Below, one piece after another: positions 34,701-42,611 of a DNA stretch of 64,000 bases (positions within the stretch are counted from its first letter, which is position 1; each line of letters starts with the position of its first letter). Origin of the DNA: DUQW01 sp050953825 (GTDB lineage Bacteria; Bacillota_I; Bacilli_A; Acholeplasmatales; Acholeplasmataceae); assembly GCA_050953825.1 (NCBI GenBank), contig JBMNNF010000010.1, positions 186,001 to 250,000 on the forward strand, read 5' to 3'. The position numbers and the translations under genes are program-made. The notes below the pieces were generated by a model that was not told the origin of the DNA, searched no databases, and saw only the letters and a list, made by a program, of their open reading frames with translations.

Positions 34701-36698
34701 TTAGACGGAGGTACTATTGCTGGTTTTAATACTACTCAAATTTACCAGTTTGGAGGAACAATCACTAAACCAACTAACCCAACTAAAAATAATTATACAT
34801 TCAGTCATTGGGAAAAAGATGGTGTAGTCGGAGCCTATGATTTTGATACTCCAATCAACCAAACAACAACCATTTCATTAGTAGCAGTTTATACTGGAAA
34901 TCCAGTATCAATCACTGTAAGTGGAGCTAATGCTAGTGACGTATCAGTATTAGTTAATGGTGTTACTCCATATGTTTCAGAACCAACAAACGCTAAGTAT
35001 AATGATGAAATAACTGTAGTTGTTAGTGAATATGATGCTGCTTATAATACAGCAGTATTAAAGGTTAATACTTCACCAGTATCATTAACAAATTATACTT
35101 ATACATTTACGATTAAAGGGGCAACTACTATTGATTATGTTGTCACTCCAATTACCAAAACAGTCACATTTATGAATGGCGACACTCAATTTGGTGATGT
35201 TGTAACAGTTAATAAAGGGGCATATGTAAGTGCGCCATCAAATACTCCTACTAAAGATCAGTACCATACATTTAGCCACTGGTCATCATCAGTCGGTGGA
35301 GCTGCATTTGTCTTTGATAATACTCCAATTGAAACTGATACAATCTTACATGCAGTCTTTAATAAGGTTAAGTATACAGTCACATACAACGCTACAAAAG
35401 TAACAGTATACCTAAATGAAAGTGGAGAACCTACAGTAATTACTGGTACTCAAGTAGAAAGAGATAAAGAAATTAAAGTTGTTCCAGAAGAAGTTCCTGG
35501 AAAACAAGTTGAAAAGATTGAAGCTATTTCAGGCGGAGTTACCACCACTTTAACGGCACCAAATTATTACTACACTGTATTAGGTGATGTTGAAATAGTT
35601 GCTACATTCAAAGATATACCAGTTCCTCAAGTCACTACAACCTTTAGTTTAACTGCACCAGATGATACTCCAGAAGGAGCAAACATTTATATGATTGGTG
35701 AATTCCCAGGATTAGATCCAGAAGATCCAACTCCAGAAAATAACACTACAAGTAATCAATGGCACAATTTCAGTGATACTTATAAAATGACAAAAGTAGG
35801 TAGTGTGTACACATTAGATCTTACAACAGATCAAGATGCGGAGTTTGAATATAAATATGTTTATGTAACTGGAGCTAATGGGGAATATCGTACTTGGGAA
35901 GTCGATAGAGATCCAGTTGACAAAAATAGAACATACACCGCTTCAGCCACAACAACCGTAAATGAAACAGTCACAACTTGGAATCCACCTGCACAAGGTG
36001 AAATGGTTCAAGTCACATTCAATGTGACTATGAATGTTCCTGATCAAAAAACATGGCCAACAGTTCTAAATAATGAAATTAGAATTGCTGGAGGGGTATC
36101 TGATAATGAACCTGAACCTACTTACACGCCAATTCCTGGTTTTACAAACGCATGGAATACTGATGAATCAGATTTGAAATTGACTCATGTTAATGGTAAC
36201 AATTATACATTAACTATAAATGTACCAGTAGGAACTACTTTTGAATATAAATTCTTAGCCGGTAGACAATGGGCCGTATATGGCGAGGATAGATCAACAA
36301 ATAGAACCTTAACTGTTAGTGAAAGAAATCAAGAAGTTACCATAACAGATATCGCTTGGAAAGACCATATTTATGATTTAGCAGCATTAAACGGAAAGGA
36401 TGCTAGACTAGTTAAGTTTACTGTAAATAATTTAGATAGTTCCAATAATATGTTTATTGCAGGTAACTTGCCACAAGCAAATTGGAACGGATCATACAGT
36501 GGATTGGAAATGGAAAAATCAGTAGATGGTACTTCATTTGCACTAGATGTATGGTTAGAAGATAATACTTCTTATCTCTATAAATATACTAGAGATCAAG
36601 ATAATGTTCCAGGCAAGAAATGGGAACCGGATCCAAATAGAAATCTAGACGCTACTACAACAGTTGTCAACGATACAATTACAACTTGGGGTTGGTAA
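31794..36698 (+). CDS. Secreted multidomain protein: InlB-type repeats plus three C-terminal CBMs
   Basis: 1634 residues. A signal peptide ends at VFAQ (about residue 34). The first part aligns along its length with the preceding protein (for example GTSADNFDLGIYQGQKFVGW versus GTSAEDYDLSIYQGRKHVGW), showing tandem gene duplication. It has more InlB/Flg_new repeats (for example FDLDGG, FNSKGG, FNPDNG) alternating with MucBP-like segments (TPYKVIHRGQNL, TPYTVKHMGENL, TTYTIVHRTQNV). Three CBM20-like modules begin near residues 1282, 1405 and 1539; the last ends NDTITTWGW. There is no anchor signal and no enzyme domain. It is followed by a terminator shared with the pullulanase gene. Confidence 0.82.
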   Translation: MQKPKFLKRLVYFLGILSFGLMMLFVSSNKVFAQGETVTVTYHNSVSGDFTVEIAKGTSADNFDLGIYQGQKFVGWYEDEACETTPHLFGALQGNTDLYAKWEYITYTLKFVVDGGTAPENVRGTAQDLLSKLPEAESVTGHNFFGWYIKSSFEDRVDDQNALLRALRGAVEVDESLEVTLHGRHVVQKYLSIFNFNGTNVYVWTEYDKEIDVPSEPSSIPGLVQDPTTPFDNLVPAKMPAQTLRFVANYNKVDVTVNFVNDDAGNTLLPGGEVTVPYGTIPTYEGIPVSSLAETADYKNKYHLVFTGWDKVVAPATETVTYKAQYSQYPYIYQLVQVIGDDTYRVDVPYGTDLSTVEPVALPSEEHNFVEWVGVEAGTLMPVGGQTVTATLSLNQYTVSFDGNGADGGDSLASMTRDYGTEVTLPAPTKTGHTFSGWYDNDTKKDSPYTITKTVQLKAKWTVKQYQITWNIEDVVDPVVQEYDYNAAVTAPAVTPKAGYTFAWDREVPTNMPDENLIINGTYTANTNTPYKVIHRGQNLTDPETYDVVVSPDENKTGTTDTNTQGEAKTLQHFTAQVFEQVNIDGDGNTVLEIKYTRKKYDVTFDLDGGTATPPIQNKQVYYEGKATKPNDPTKQGYEFGQWHYYDNDTSQWVQYNFDNQVTKDVALKAFWTAGDTTYTIVHRTQNVTLDGYDINETISNVPGTTGHQTTATAKSIAHFTAKEITQQTILGDGSTTVYVDYDRDEYTVTFNSKGGSVTPTAIKQKYGLQIANAPTDVITKAGYTFGGWSTTDGGSVMSWPYTVEGDATLYAVWTANTNTPYTVKHMGENLDGTAFDVTLKTETLYGTTDTNTTATVDSFNHFTAPELVTQVNIDGDGEAVVTIEYTRDSYNVTFNPDNGDDSTIKSVKYEGTVTAIAEPIKTGYTFNEWQIYDNDLEEWVSYAFSTQVTETITLKAAWNPVNVTVTFDLDGGTIAGFNTTQIYQFGGTITKPTNPTKNNYTFSHWEKDGVVGAYDFDTPINQTTTISLVAVYTGNPVSITVSGANASDVSVLVNGVTPYVSEPTNAKYNDEITVVVSEYDAAYNTAVLKVNTSPVSLTNYTYTFTIKGATTIDYVVTPITKTVTFMNGDTQFGDVVTVNKGAYVSAPSNTPTKDQYHTFSHWSSSVGGAAFVFDNTPIETDTILHAVFNKVKYTVTYNATKVTVYLNESGEPTVITGTQVERDKEIKVVPEEVPGKQVEKIEAISGGVTTTLTAPNYYYTVLGDVEIVATFKDIPVPQVTTTFSLTAPDDTPEGANIYMIGEFPGLDPEDPTPENNTTSNQWHNFSDTYKMTKVGSVYTLDLTTDQDAEFEYKYVYVTGANGEYRTWEVDRDPVDKNRTYTASATTTVNETVTTWNPPAQGEMVQVTFNVTMNVPDQKTWPTVLNNEIRIAGGVSDNEPEPTYTPIPGFTNAWNTDESDLKLTHVNGNNYTLTINVPVGTTFEYKFLAGRQWAVYGEDRSTNRTLTVSERNQEVTITDIAWKDHIYDLAALNGKDARLVKFTVNNLDSSNNMFIAGNLPQANWNGSYSGLEMEKSVDGTSFALDVWLEDNTSYLYKYTRDQDNVPGKKWEPDPNRNLDATTTVVNDTITTWGW

Positions 36699-36726
36699 TC
36701 ATTACATATTTAACAATATAATTAAA

Positions 36727-36766
36727 AACGCCAAGGGCTTAATAAGGCCTTTGGCGTTTTCTTTTG
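36727..36766. terminator. Bidirectional terminator
   Basis: AACGCCAA and TTGGCGTT with inner GGC/GCC pairs, A-rich on the left and T-rich on the right, lie between two convergent genes. Confidence 0.88.
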
Positions 36767-36788
36767 TTGAGACATATCGTATTATTTA

Positions 36789-39700
36789 TTAATCGTTAGA
36801 ATTAGATTTTATTTGGTTTTGTTTCTTTTTCTTGAGTAATAACAATGTTATGACAACTCCACCAGCAATTAGAATAACTGCTATTGGAATTGTGATTCCT
36901 AATACTAATTTGGTATCGTCGGCGTTAGTTTCTTGTGGGGCTGAACTAAGTGATTCAACATGAATAACTTCAAGGATGTTACCTTCGTTATCTTTAATTA
37001 AGACGTAGGCTTTGCCAGCACCAACGAAGGTAATAATGATTTGGTCTCCTTCAAGTTTAGCGGTGGCAACTTGTGCATCGCTAACTTCAATAACTAAGTT
37101 ACTAGCGTTGAAGTTTTGGTCAATAATGTTAAATGATACTGGATAAATTTTACCTTCTTTTAATTTAATTTCTTCAACGGCTATCGCAATAATTTCTTGA
37201 TCGATTGGCGTTGGAATTTCTGGATTCTCTGGTGTCTCTGGGGTTTCTGGTGTTTCAGGTGTTTCCGGAGTTTCAGGGGTTTCTGGTGTTTCTGGACCTT
37301 CAATAATTTCTTCTAATCCCCAATCCATAATTGAGAAGTTTGGTAATTCTGAATTTTGTGGATCAAATGGAACTAAGCTGTTTTTATCGACGAAGATACC
37401 AACTTTATTTGGTAGAATTGGTCGCGAGGCACCGGCTTTAATTTCACGGTACCCATTAGCGTAAACAGTTCCATTGTTGTCAGTATATAAATATGTATCT
37501 TTATCAACGGTGTAATTCATAACGACATTTCTACCATTAAAGATTAAAGTCATTCCCGGAGAAGTGGCAGTGCCTTCAATTCTGATTTTAAAATTATCAT
37601 ATTCTGAATTATTTAAAAATCTCATTCTTGATTTAATTTCGGCAGCAGTTCCCATTCTTAAAGTATTAAATAATCTTCTTACGGCAATTAAGTTGCGATA
37701 ATGATTATAAACTTCAGCATTATCAATTTTTAAGTTATAATCAATTTGGTTAACTCGATCTGGCATATTATAAGTGTTGCCAGCTAATTTATAAGTACCA
37801 TCAACTCGGTTATCTGTAGAAAATTCAACATCAATTGGAACATCTTTCGTATGCATCATATCAACACCGCCGTGTAGGAATGAAACACCTTGACTGAGTA
37901 AGACCAATGAATTACTAAACATATGTAAGTTAGTTAATTCTTTATTATTAAAATCTCTTTTGCCTTCAAGATAGAGAAAATCTCTTAATGTGTGATCGTC
38001 ATGACATGACACATAGTTAAGAATTTTTTTCGGTTCTTTATGAAATGATTGATAACCATTTCTTGCTGAAGCGCCAGCAATTTCAGCCGCACCAGCTAAT
38101 CCGTATCTAACTTTAGCGGCCCGTTCGGGATTATTACGGTCACCAGTAATCCATTTTTTATAACCTTCTCGAGAATCGTCAGAGAAACTTGCAACATTAA
38201 CCCTTGGCATATTTTCAGTAACGACACGGTCATTAAATGGAAGTGGTGTATCACCACCGGTCCATGGTTCACCGTAAACAATAATTGTTGGATCAATTTG
38301 ATTTAAAACTCGTTCAATATCATTCATCGTTTGCACATCATGAAGACCCATGACGTCAAAACGGAATCCAGAGATATTATATTCTTCAGCCCAAAATGTT
38401 AATGAATCAATCATAAATTTACGAAACATTGGACGATTAGAGGCGGTTTCATTTCCAGTACCACTACCATTGGACCACGAACCATCATCGTTTAAACGGT
38501 AGTAGTAATTTGGAACTAAATATTGGAAATTAGAGTTTTCAGCGTTAGTAGTGTGGTTATAGACTACGTCCATAATTACTCTAATTCCTTTATTATGTAG
38601 TGTTTGAACTAATGTTTTAAACTCATTAACTCTAACGCTACCATCAAATGGATTAGTTGAATATGAACCTTCTAAGGCGTTAAAGTTTAATGGCATATAA
38701 CCCCAATTATAGCCTTTATCTTTCATATATGAGGTATCTTTTAATCTAGTTTCATCAACTTCACCGTGATCAAAGAATGGCAAAATGTGGATGGCATTAA
38801 CTCCTAATTCAGCGATATGGTCTAAACCAGTAGTTACAGTTACATCACCTTTAGTATAAGAAGTTCCTTCTTGGGCTAAACCTAAAAATTTTCCAGCTAA
38901 TTCTTGTGGGCCACCCCAAGTTGAGTGAGTGGTGAAATCTCTTGTATGTAGTTCATAGATAATGTAGTCAGTCCAATTAGTTATCGTTTTCGGTTTAGTA
39001 AGTTGCCAATCTTTGGGATTAGTTTTAGAAAAATCTAAAATCATCCCTCTCAAACCATTAGCTCCAGTTGAGTAAGCGTATGGGTCAACGATTTCATTAT
39101 TCGCTTGACCACTAATGACAGTGTAAGTATAGTATTTACCATGTAAGTCACCGGTAAAGGTAGCTTCGAAAACTCCCTTTTCCTTCTTTTCCATCGCAAT
39201 AGTTTCATAAGGAGTGTTTTCAATATCAGCTTCAGCTAATTTATTACCATCATGGTCATATAATGGATGACCATAATTATATAAATTAACGGTAATACTT
39301 TCTGAAGTTGGACTCCAAACGCGGAAAGTAGTTTGTTCTTTAGTGTAGATTGGACCAAGTTTTCCGTTATAGTAAAAGGCGGTGGTGAATTCTTCAGTGT
39401 CATATAGTTTTTCTAAACTAACGGTTTTAACACTATGACCACCATCCGCAAACGTTTGTTCAATGGTATATTGTTTAGTAATATCAATAGTTTGTGGTGG
39501 AACAATCGTAAAAGCGTTAGCGGTAGAAGTATCTGTGGCAATTTCGACACCATTTTCTTTTAATGACCAAGTTCCCACATTAGTTGATTCAACAAAGACA
39601 CTTTTATTTAGTGTAAAGTAAGTTTTAAAAACTGTATCTTTAATAACTGGTCTAGTATTATAGATTTGTTGGTCCCCTTGAACAAAGTAAAAATGATACT

Positions 39701-40088
39701 TGTTATCAATGATTTCGGTATTAGCATTAATTTCAATAAATCGATCTCCACCGGGTTCACGAATTTCATTACCCCAACCTAGTCTATTTTTGATAATAAC
39801 ACCTAATCTTCTCGCACCAGCGTAAGCGTCTTTAGTTAAATCAACACTGGTAACTAGCCAATTTGGTTGTCCGGTTTCCAAAGAAAATTTATTATCTAGT
39901 CCTTCTTTAGGGTTAGGTTGATTTTGCCAAACCCATGCGGCATGAGGTTGGTCAATATTATTATACCTATAATAATGGAGAACTATTTCTTCAGGGGTTT
40001 GGGCATTAATAATCGTGCCTCCCAGAATTAGTACTCCAATTAACATAATTAATCCTAAATAAATTTTTTTCAAAAATTTCAATTTCAT
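36789..40088 (-). CDS. pulA: Membrane-anchored type I pullulanase (GH13)
   Basis: About 1099 residues; cuts alpha-1,6 branches in pullulan and starch. Order: signal peptide (to about INAQ), CBM41-type domain (VLHYYRYN..QPHAAWVW), a second N-terminal domain, CBM48 (TTFRVWSPTSESITVNLY), then the GH13 barrel. The barrel has the pullulanase signature YNWGYMPLNF, GIRVIMDVVYNHT, nucleophile D in GFRFDVMGLHD, acid E in VYGEPWTGG, and D in SCHDDHTLRD. The C-terminus has a (PET)n linker, an Ig-like domain, a membrane helix (LGITIPIAVILIAGGVVITLLLL) and a basic tail without LPxTG. GTG at 40091, ATG at 40088 and an in-frame TTG near 40082 are all possible starts; AGGTGA lies between them. Confidence 0.93.
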   Translation of the reverse strand: MKLKFLKKIYLGLIMLIGVLILGGTIINAQTPEEIVLHYYRYNNIDQPHAAWVWQNQPNPKEGLDNKFSLETGQPNWLVTSVDLTKDAYAGARRLGVIIKNRLGWGNEIREPGGDRFIEINANTEIIDNKYHFYFVQGDQQIYNTRPVIKDTVFKTYFTLNKSVFVESTNVGTWSLKENGVEIATDTSTANAFTIVPPQTIDITKQYTIEQTFADGGHSVKTVSLEKLYDTEEFTTAFYYNGKLGPIYTKEQTTFRVWSPTSESITVNLYNYGHPLYDHDGNKLAEADIENTPYETIAMEKKEKGVFEATFTGDLHGKYYTYTVISGQANNEIVDPYAYSTGANGLRGMILDFSKTNPKDWQLTKPKTITNWTDYIIYELHTRDFTTHSTWGGPQELAGKFLGLAQEGTSYTKGDVTVTTGLDHIAELGVNAIHILPFFDHGEVDETRLKDTSYMKDKGYNWGYMPLNFNALEGSYSTNPFDGSVRVNEFKTLVQTLHNKGIRVIMDVVYNHTTNAENSNFQYLVPNYYYRLNDDGSWSNGSGTGNETASNRPMFRKFMIDSLTFWAEEYNISGFRFDVMGLHDVQTMNDIERVLNQIDPTIIVYGEPWTGGDTPLPFNDRVVTENMPRVNVASFSDDSREGYKKWITGDRNNPERAAKVRYGLAGAAEIAGASARNGYQSFHKEPKKILNYVSCHDDHTLRDFLYLEGKRDFNNKELTNLHMFSNSLVLLSQGVSFLHGGVDMMHTKDVPIDVEFSTDNRVDGTYKLAGNTYNMPDRVNQIDYNLKIDNAEVYNHYRNLIAVRRLFNTLRMGTAAEIKSRMRFLNNSEYDNFKIRIEGTATSPGMTLIFNGRNVVMNYTVDKDTYLYTDNNGTVYANGYREIKAGASRPILPNKVGIFVDKNSLVPFDPQNSELPNFSIMDWGLEEIIEGPETPETPETPETPETPETPETPENPEIPTPIDQEIIAIAVEEIKLKEGKIYPVSFNIIDQNFNASNLVIEVSDAQVATAKLEGDQIIITFVGAGKAYVLIKDNEGNILEVIHVESLSSAPQETNADDTKLVLGITIPIAVILIAGGVVITLLLLKKKKQNQIKSNSND

Positions 40089-40132
40089 CACCTACATTTA
40101 TAATCGTTCACATCAAGTTTACCATTTATTTA

Positions 40133-40180
40133 AAATTATGATATCATAATTTCGTTAATCGCCAAGTGAAACCGCTATCA
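40133..40180 (-). promoter_or_regulatory. pulA promoter with cre site and 20-bp palindrome
   Basis: On the minus strand TTGGCG (40160-40165), 16 nt, TATCAT (40138-40143). TGAAACCGCTATCA at 40167-40180 fits the cre consensus TGWAANCGNTNWCA fully and touches the -35. The -10 is embedded in a perfect 20-bp palindrome, AAATTATGATATCATAATTT (40133-40152), a candidate site for a second regulator. The promoter assignment is moderate; the cre match is strong. Confidence 0.7.
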
Positions 40181-40245
40181 CTTTTAGAAATTTTGAAAGT
40201 TTTAGTGAAATAAACGAAAATTTTAAACAAAAGTAAAAATAGGGC

Positions 40246-40273
40246 TTGACAATTTTTCCTCGTACGATATAAT
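40246..40273 (+). promoter_or_regulatory. Promoter of the gene at 40306
   Basis: TTGACA (40246-40251), 16-nt spacer, TATAAT (40268-40273). Confidence 0.8.
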
Positions 40274-40305
40274 GGAAATGTTGTGAAATTAAAAGGAGGG
40301 AAAAA

Positions 40306-40719
40306 TTGACCAAAGATCAAAAAGAAAGAATTGAAATGTTGCCAGATGAGCAAAAAGAGAAATTCATCAAAGAATATGAATTACTTGTCCAAGGGGGTTA
40401 TGTCCCAAAAGATGCCGAAATAGAAATTAGACTCTATCATGCCGAAGGCCTAATCAATGATGAAGAAGTAACAAGACTTATAATGATTTTGTTCAAGGAA
40501 GAGGAAGTAGTTAGGAATATAACTGCTGATCAAGTAATGCGAATTAACCAACTTAAAGGAAATCGAGCGGATGTGATGATGGTAGCTTATCAAATGGCAA
40601 AAGACAAAGGCAAAGAGCCAACCGAGTTAGAAGTTGAATTAATGATACTGAGAGCCAAAGGGAAGTTGACTTCACCCGAAGTTAGAAAAATTCAATATTT
40701 GAATAAAAACCAAAAATAA
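40306..40719 (+). CDS. Conserved hypothetical, helical charged protein
   Basis: 137 residues, TTG start behind AAAGGAGGG at good spacing. No family recognised. It is soluble, highly charged and predicted mostly helical (QKERIEMLPDEQKEKFIKEY, then AEIEIRLYHAEGLINDEEV, then VELMILRAKGKLTSPEVRKI). Two internal segments look alike: ..AEIEIRLYHAEGLINDEEVTRL and ..LEVELMILRAKGKLTSPEVRKI. This suggests an internal duplication of a short helical unit. It has its own promoter and terminator. Confidence 0.7.
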   Translation: MTKDQKERIEMLPDEQKEKFIKEYELLVQGGYVPKDAEIEIRLYHAEGLINDEEVTRLIMILFKEEEVVRNITADQVMRINQLKGNRADVMMVAYQMAKDKGKEPTELEVELMILRAKGKLTSPEVRKIQYLNKNQK

Positions 40720-40730
40720 ATAGATAGAGA

Positions 40731-40756
40731 AAGGCGTTTTCCGAACGCCTTTTTTG
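40731..40756 (+). terminator. Terminator
   Basis: AAGGCGTT and AACGCCTT form a stem with a 5-nt loop followed by T residues. Confidence 0.88.
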
Positions 40757-40807
40757 TTACGTCAATTTAAGTGACATTTGAAATATGTGAAATTATGTTA
40801 ATTTCTA

Positions 40808-40863
40808 TTTACTTTTAAATTAATAAAAGTTATAATGAAATTAGATAATAAGTATATTATCTA
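40808..40863 (+). promoter_or_regulatory. SDR gene promoter with 9-bp inverted repeat
   Basis: TTTACT (40808-40813), 17 nt, TATAAT (40831-40836). Right after the start point is TAGATAATA-AGTA-TATTATCTA (40842-40863), a perfect inverted repeat just upstream of the ribosome binding site: a candidate operator or 5' leader hairpin. Confidence 0.55.
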
Positions 40864-40879
40864 GAAGGGGGTTATTATT

Positions 40880-41920
40880 ATGAAAAAAGTCTTAGTTACT
40901 GGAGCTTCAGGTCATGTTGGAAATATGTTAGTGAAAGAACTTTATCATCAAAATTACGAAGTTTATTCTTTAGTAATGCCTCATGATAGGATTGACCATT
41001 TAACTCCATATTCAAAAATTGTTTATGGCGATATTTTAGATAAAGAAGGTCTAAAATACAATTTTAAAGAAATGAACTATGTGGTTCATGCGGCTGGTGT
41101 TATTGATATTGGTAGTGGTAATAAAAAACTAATTTACCGTGTAAATGTGGATGGCACGAAAAATGTCTTTGACGCCGCCCTTAAAAATAGCGTCGAAAGA
41201 GTAATTTATATCTCAAGTGTTCACGCGCTACCAGCTCTTAAAAAGAATCAGTTAATGACCGAAATTGATCATTTTGAACCGAAGAAAATTGTTGGTCATT
41301 ATGGTAAATCAAAAGCGATTGCGACGCAATACGCACTTGATTTTACCAAAGAAAACAATTTAGATATCGTAGTGGTGCATCTTGGATCAATTGTGGGCGA
41401 GGGCGATTATAAACGGTCACATATGGGTACGGTAGTGAATATGTTTCTTCAAAAGAAACTACCGGTATATTTAGATGGTGGTTATAATTTCGTTGACGTT
41501 AAAGACGTTGCGAAAGGAATTATTTTAGCGATTGAAAAAGGTAGACGTGGTGAATGTTATCTCTTAACGGGCTACCAAATGTCAATTAAAGAGTACTTAG
41601 ATGAAGTTGCTAGAGTTGCTAATATAAAACCAATTAAACATAAGATTAATTATACTTTTATCTTGTTGATGTCTAAGTTTGCTGAACTTTATTATAAACT
41701 TACAAGAACGAAACCACTACTAACAACCTATTCAATTAAAGTTTTGAAATCTAACTCTAACTTTTCTAATGAAAAAGCGGTAAAAGAATTAGGTTTTACC
41801 TTAAGACCATTTGAAGATACCATTTTAGATGTAGTCAATTTCAACTTAGAAGCGATCATGAAAGAAAAGAAAGCTAAATTAGTTCCTAAAGTTGGAAATG
41901 GTAGACAAAAAACTGAATAA
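40880..41920 (+). CDS. NAD-dependent epimerase/dehydratase (extended SDR)
   Basis: 346 residues. The Rossmann motif is VLVTGASGHVGNMLV, followed by VVHAAGVIDIG, the catalytic S (YISSVHAL) and YGKSK (YxxxK). The substrate-binding half resembles dihydroflavonol/3-beta-hydroxysteroid-type reductases (YNFVDVKDVAKGIILAIEKG, then GECYLLTGYQMSIKEYLD). The natural substrate cannot be read from the sequence. The ribosome binding site AAGGGGG precedes ATG, and the gene is monocistronic. Confidence 0.85.
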   Translation: MKKVLVTGASGHVGNMLVKELYHQNYEVYSLVMPHDRIDHLTPYSKIVYGDILDKEGLKYNFKEMNYVVHAAGVIDIGSGNKKLIYRVNVDGTKNVFDAALKNSVERVIYISSVHALPALKKNQLMTEIDHFEPKKIVGHYGKSKAIATQYALDFTKENNLDIVVVHLGSIVGEGDYKRSHMGTVVNMFLQKKLPVYLDGGYNFVDVKDVAKGIILAIEKGRRGECYLLTGYQMSIKEYLDEVARVANIKPIKHKINYTFILLMSKFAELYYKLTRTKPLLTTYSIKVLKSNSNFSNEKAVKELGFTLRPFEDTILDVVNFNLEAIMKEKKAKLVPKVGNGRQKTE

Positions 41921-41942
41921 TAACTAAGAAATAATGAAAAAT

Positions 41943-41970
41943 GATGACTTTTTAAAGTCATCTTTTTTTA
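41943..41970 (+). terminator. Terminator
   Basis: GATGACTTT and AAAGTCATC form a stem followed by T7. Confidence 0.88.
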
Positions 41971-42035
41971 ATCCGTTAATCTAAGAATTTAAATATCATT
42001 AGAATAATGATATAATTATTTTGAGGTTGGAAATT

Positions 42036-42611
42036 ATGATTATTTTATATGGTGGATCCTTTAATCCTCCGACAAGGGCTCATTTTGAAATAATTAAATT
42101 ATTAAATGATATCTATACGCCACATCGTATAGTTTTAATGCCGGTTGGCAATAATTATCATAAACCAGAATTATTAGATGGAAAGTTACGACTGGAAATG
42201 ACTGAATTAATGACTTCAAAGATTTTGAATGCGGCAACTAGTGATTATGAAGTTTTAAGACCATTTCAAGGAACGATTAGGTCACTTGAATATTTAGAAG
42301 AGATATATCAAGATGAAGTAGCATTAGCGATTGGTGCTGATAATTTATTGACACTAGAGACTTGGATTGAAGCTGATAAGTTAATCAGAAAGTATCAAAT
42401 TATCGTTTTTAATCGTGATGATTTATTAAGTGATGAATTTGTTAAAGAATTTGAAACTCGATATCAAATTAAAATTGATGTGATTAATTTTGATTTTGAC
42501 ATTTCCGCCAGCTTAATTCGCTCCAATGTCAAAAAATATAAAAAATATCTTTTACCAGAAGTTTATGAATACATTAAAAAACATGAACTTTATCTAAAGG
42601 AGGAAAAATAA
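42036..42611 (+). CDS. nadD: Nicotinate-nucleotide adenylyltransferase NadD
   Basis: 191 residues. It makes deamido-NAD from nicotinate mononucleotide and ATP. The start MIILYGGSFNPPTRAHFEII carries the nucleotidyltransferase GSFDPxHxGH variant. Mid-protein motifs include LAIGADNLLTLETW and IIVFNRD, and the SSTxIR-type motif is SASLIRSNVKK. The ATG at 42036 has GAGG upstream, and an extended -10 (TGA TATAAT) lies just before it. An in-frame TTG at 42021 overlaps that leader. It overlaps nadE by 1 nt (TAATG) in an NAD-making pair. Confidence 0.92.
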   Translation: MIILYGGSFNPPTRAHFEIIKLLNDIYTPHRIVLMPVGNNYHKPELLDGKLRLEMTELMTSKILNAATSDYEVLRPFQGTIRSLEYLEEIYQDEVALAIGADNLLTLETWIEADKLIRKYQIIVFNRDDLLSDEFVKEFETRYQIKIDVINFDFDISASLIRSNVKKYKKYLLPEVYEYIKKHELYLKEEK

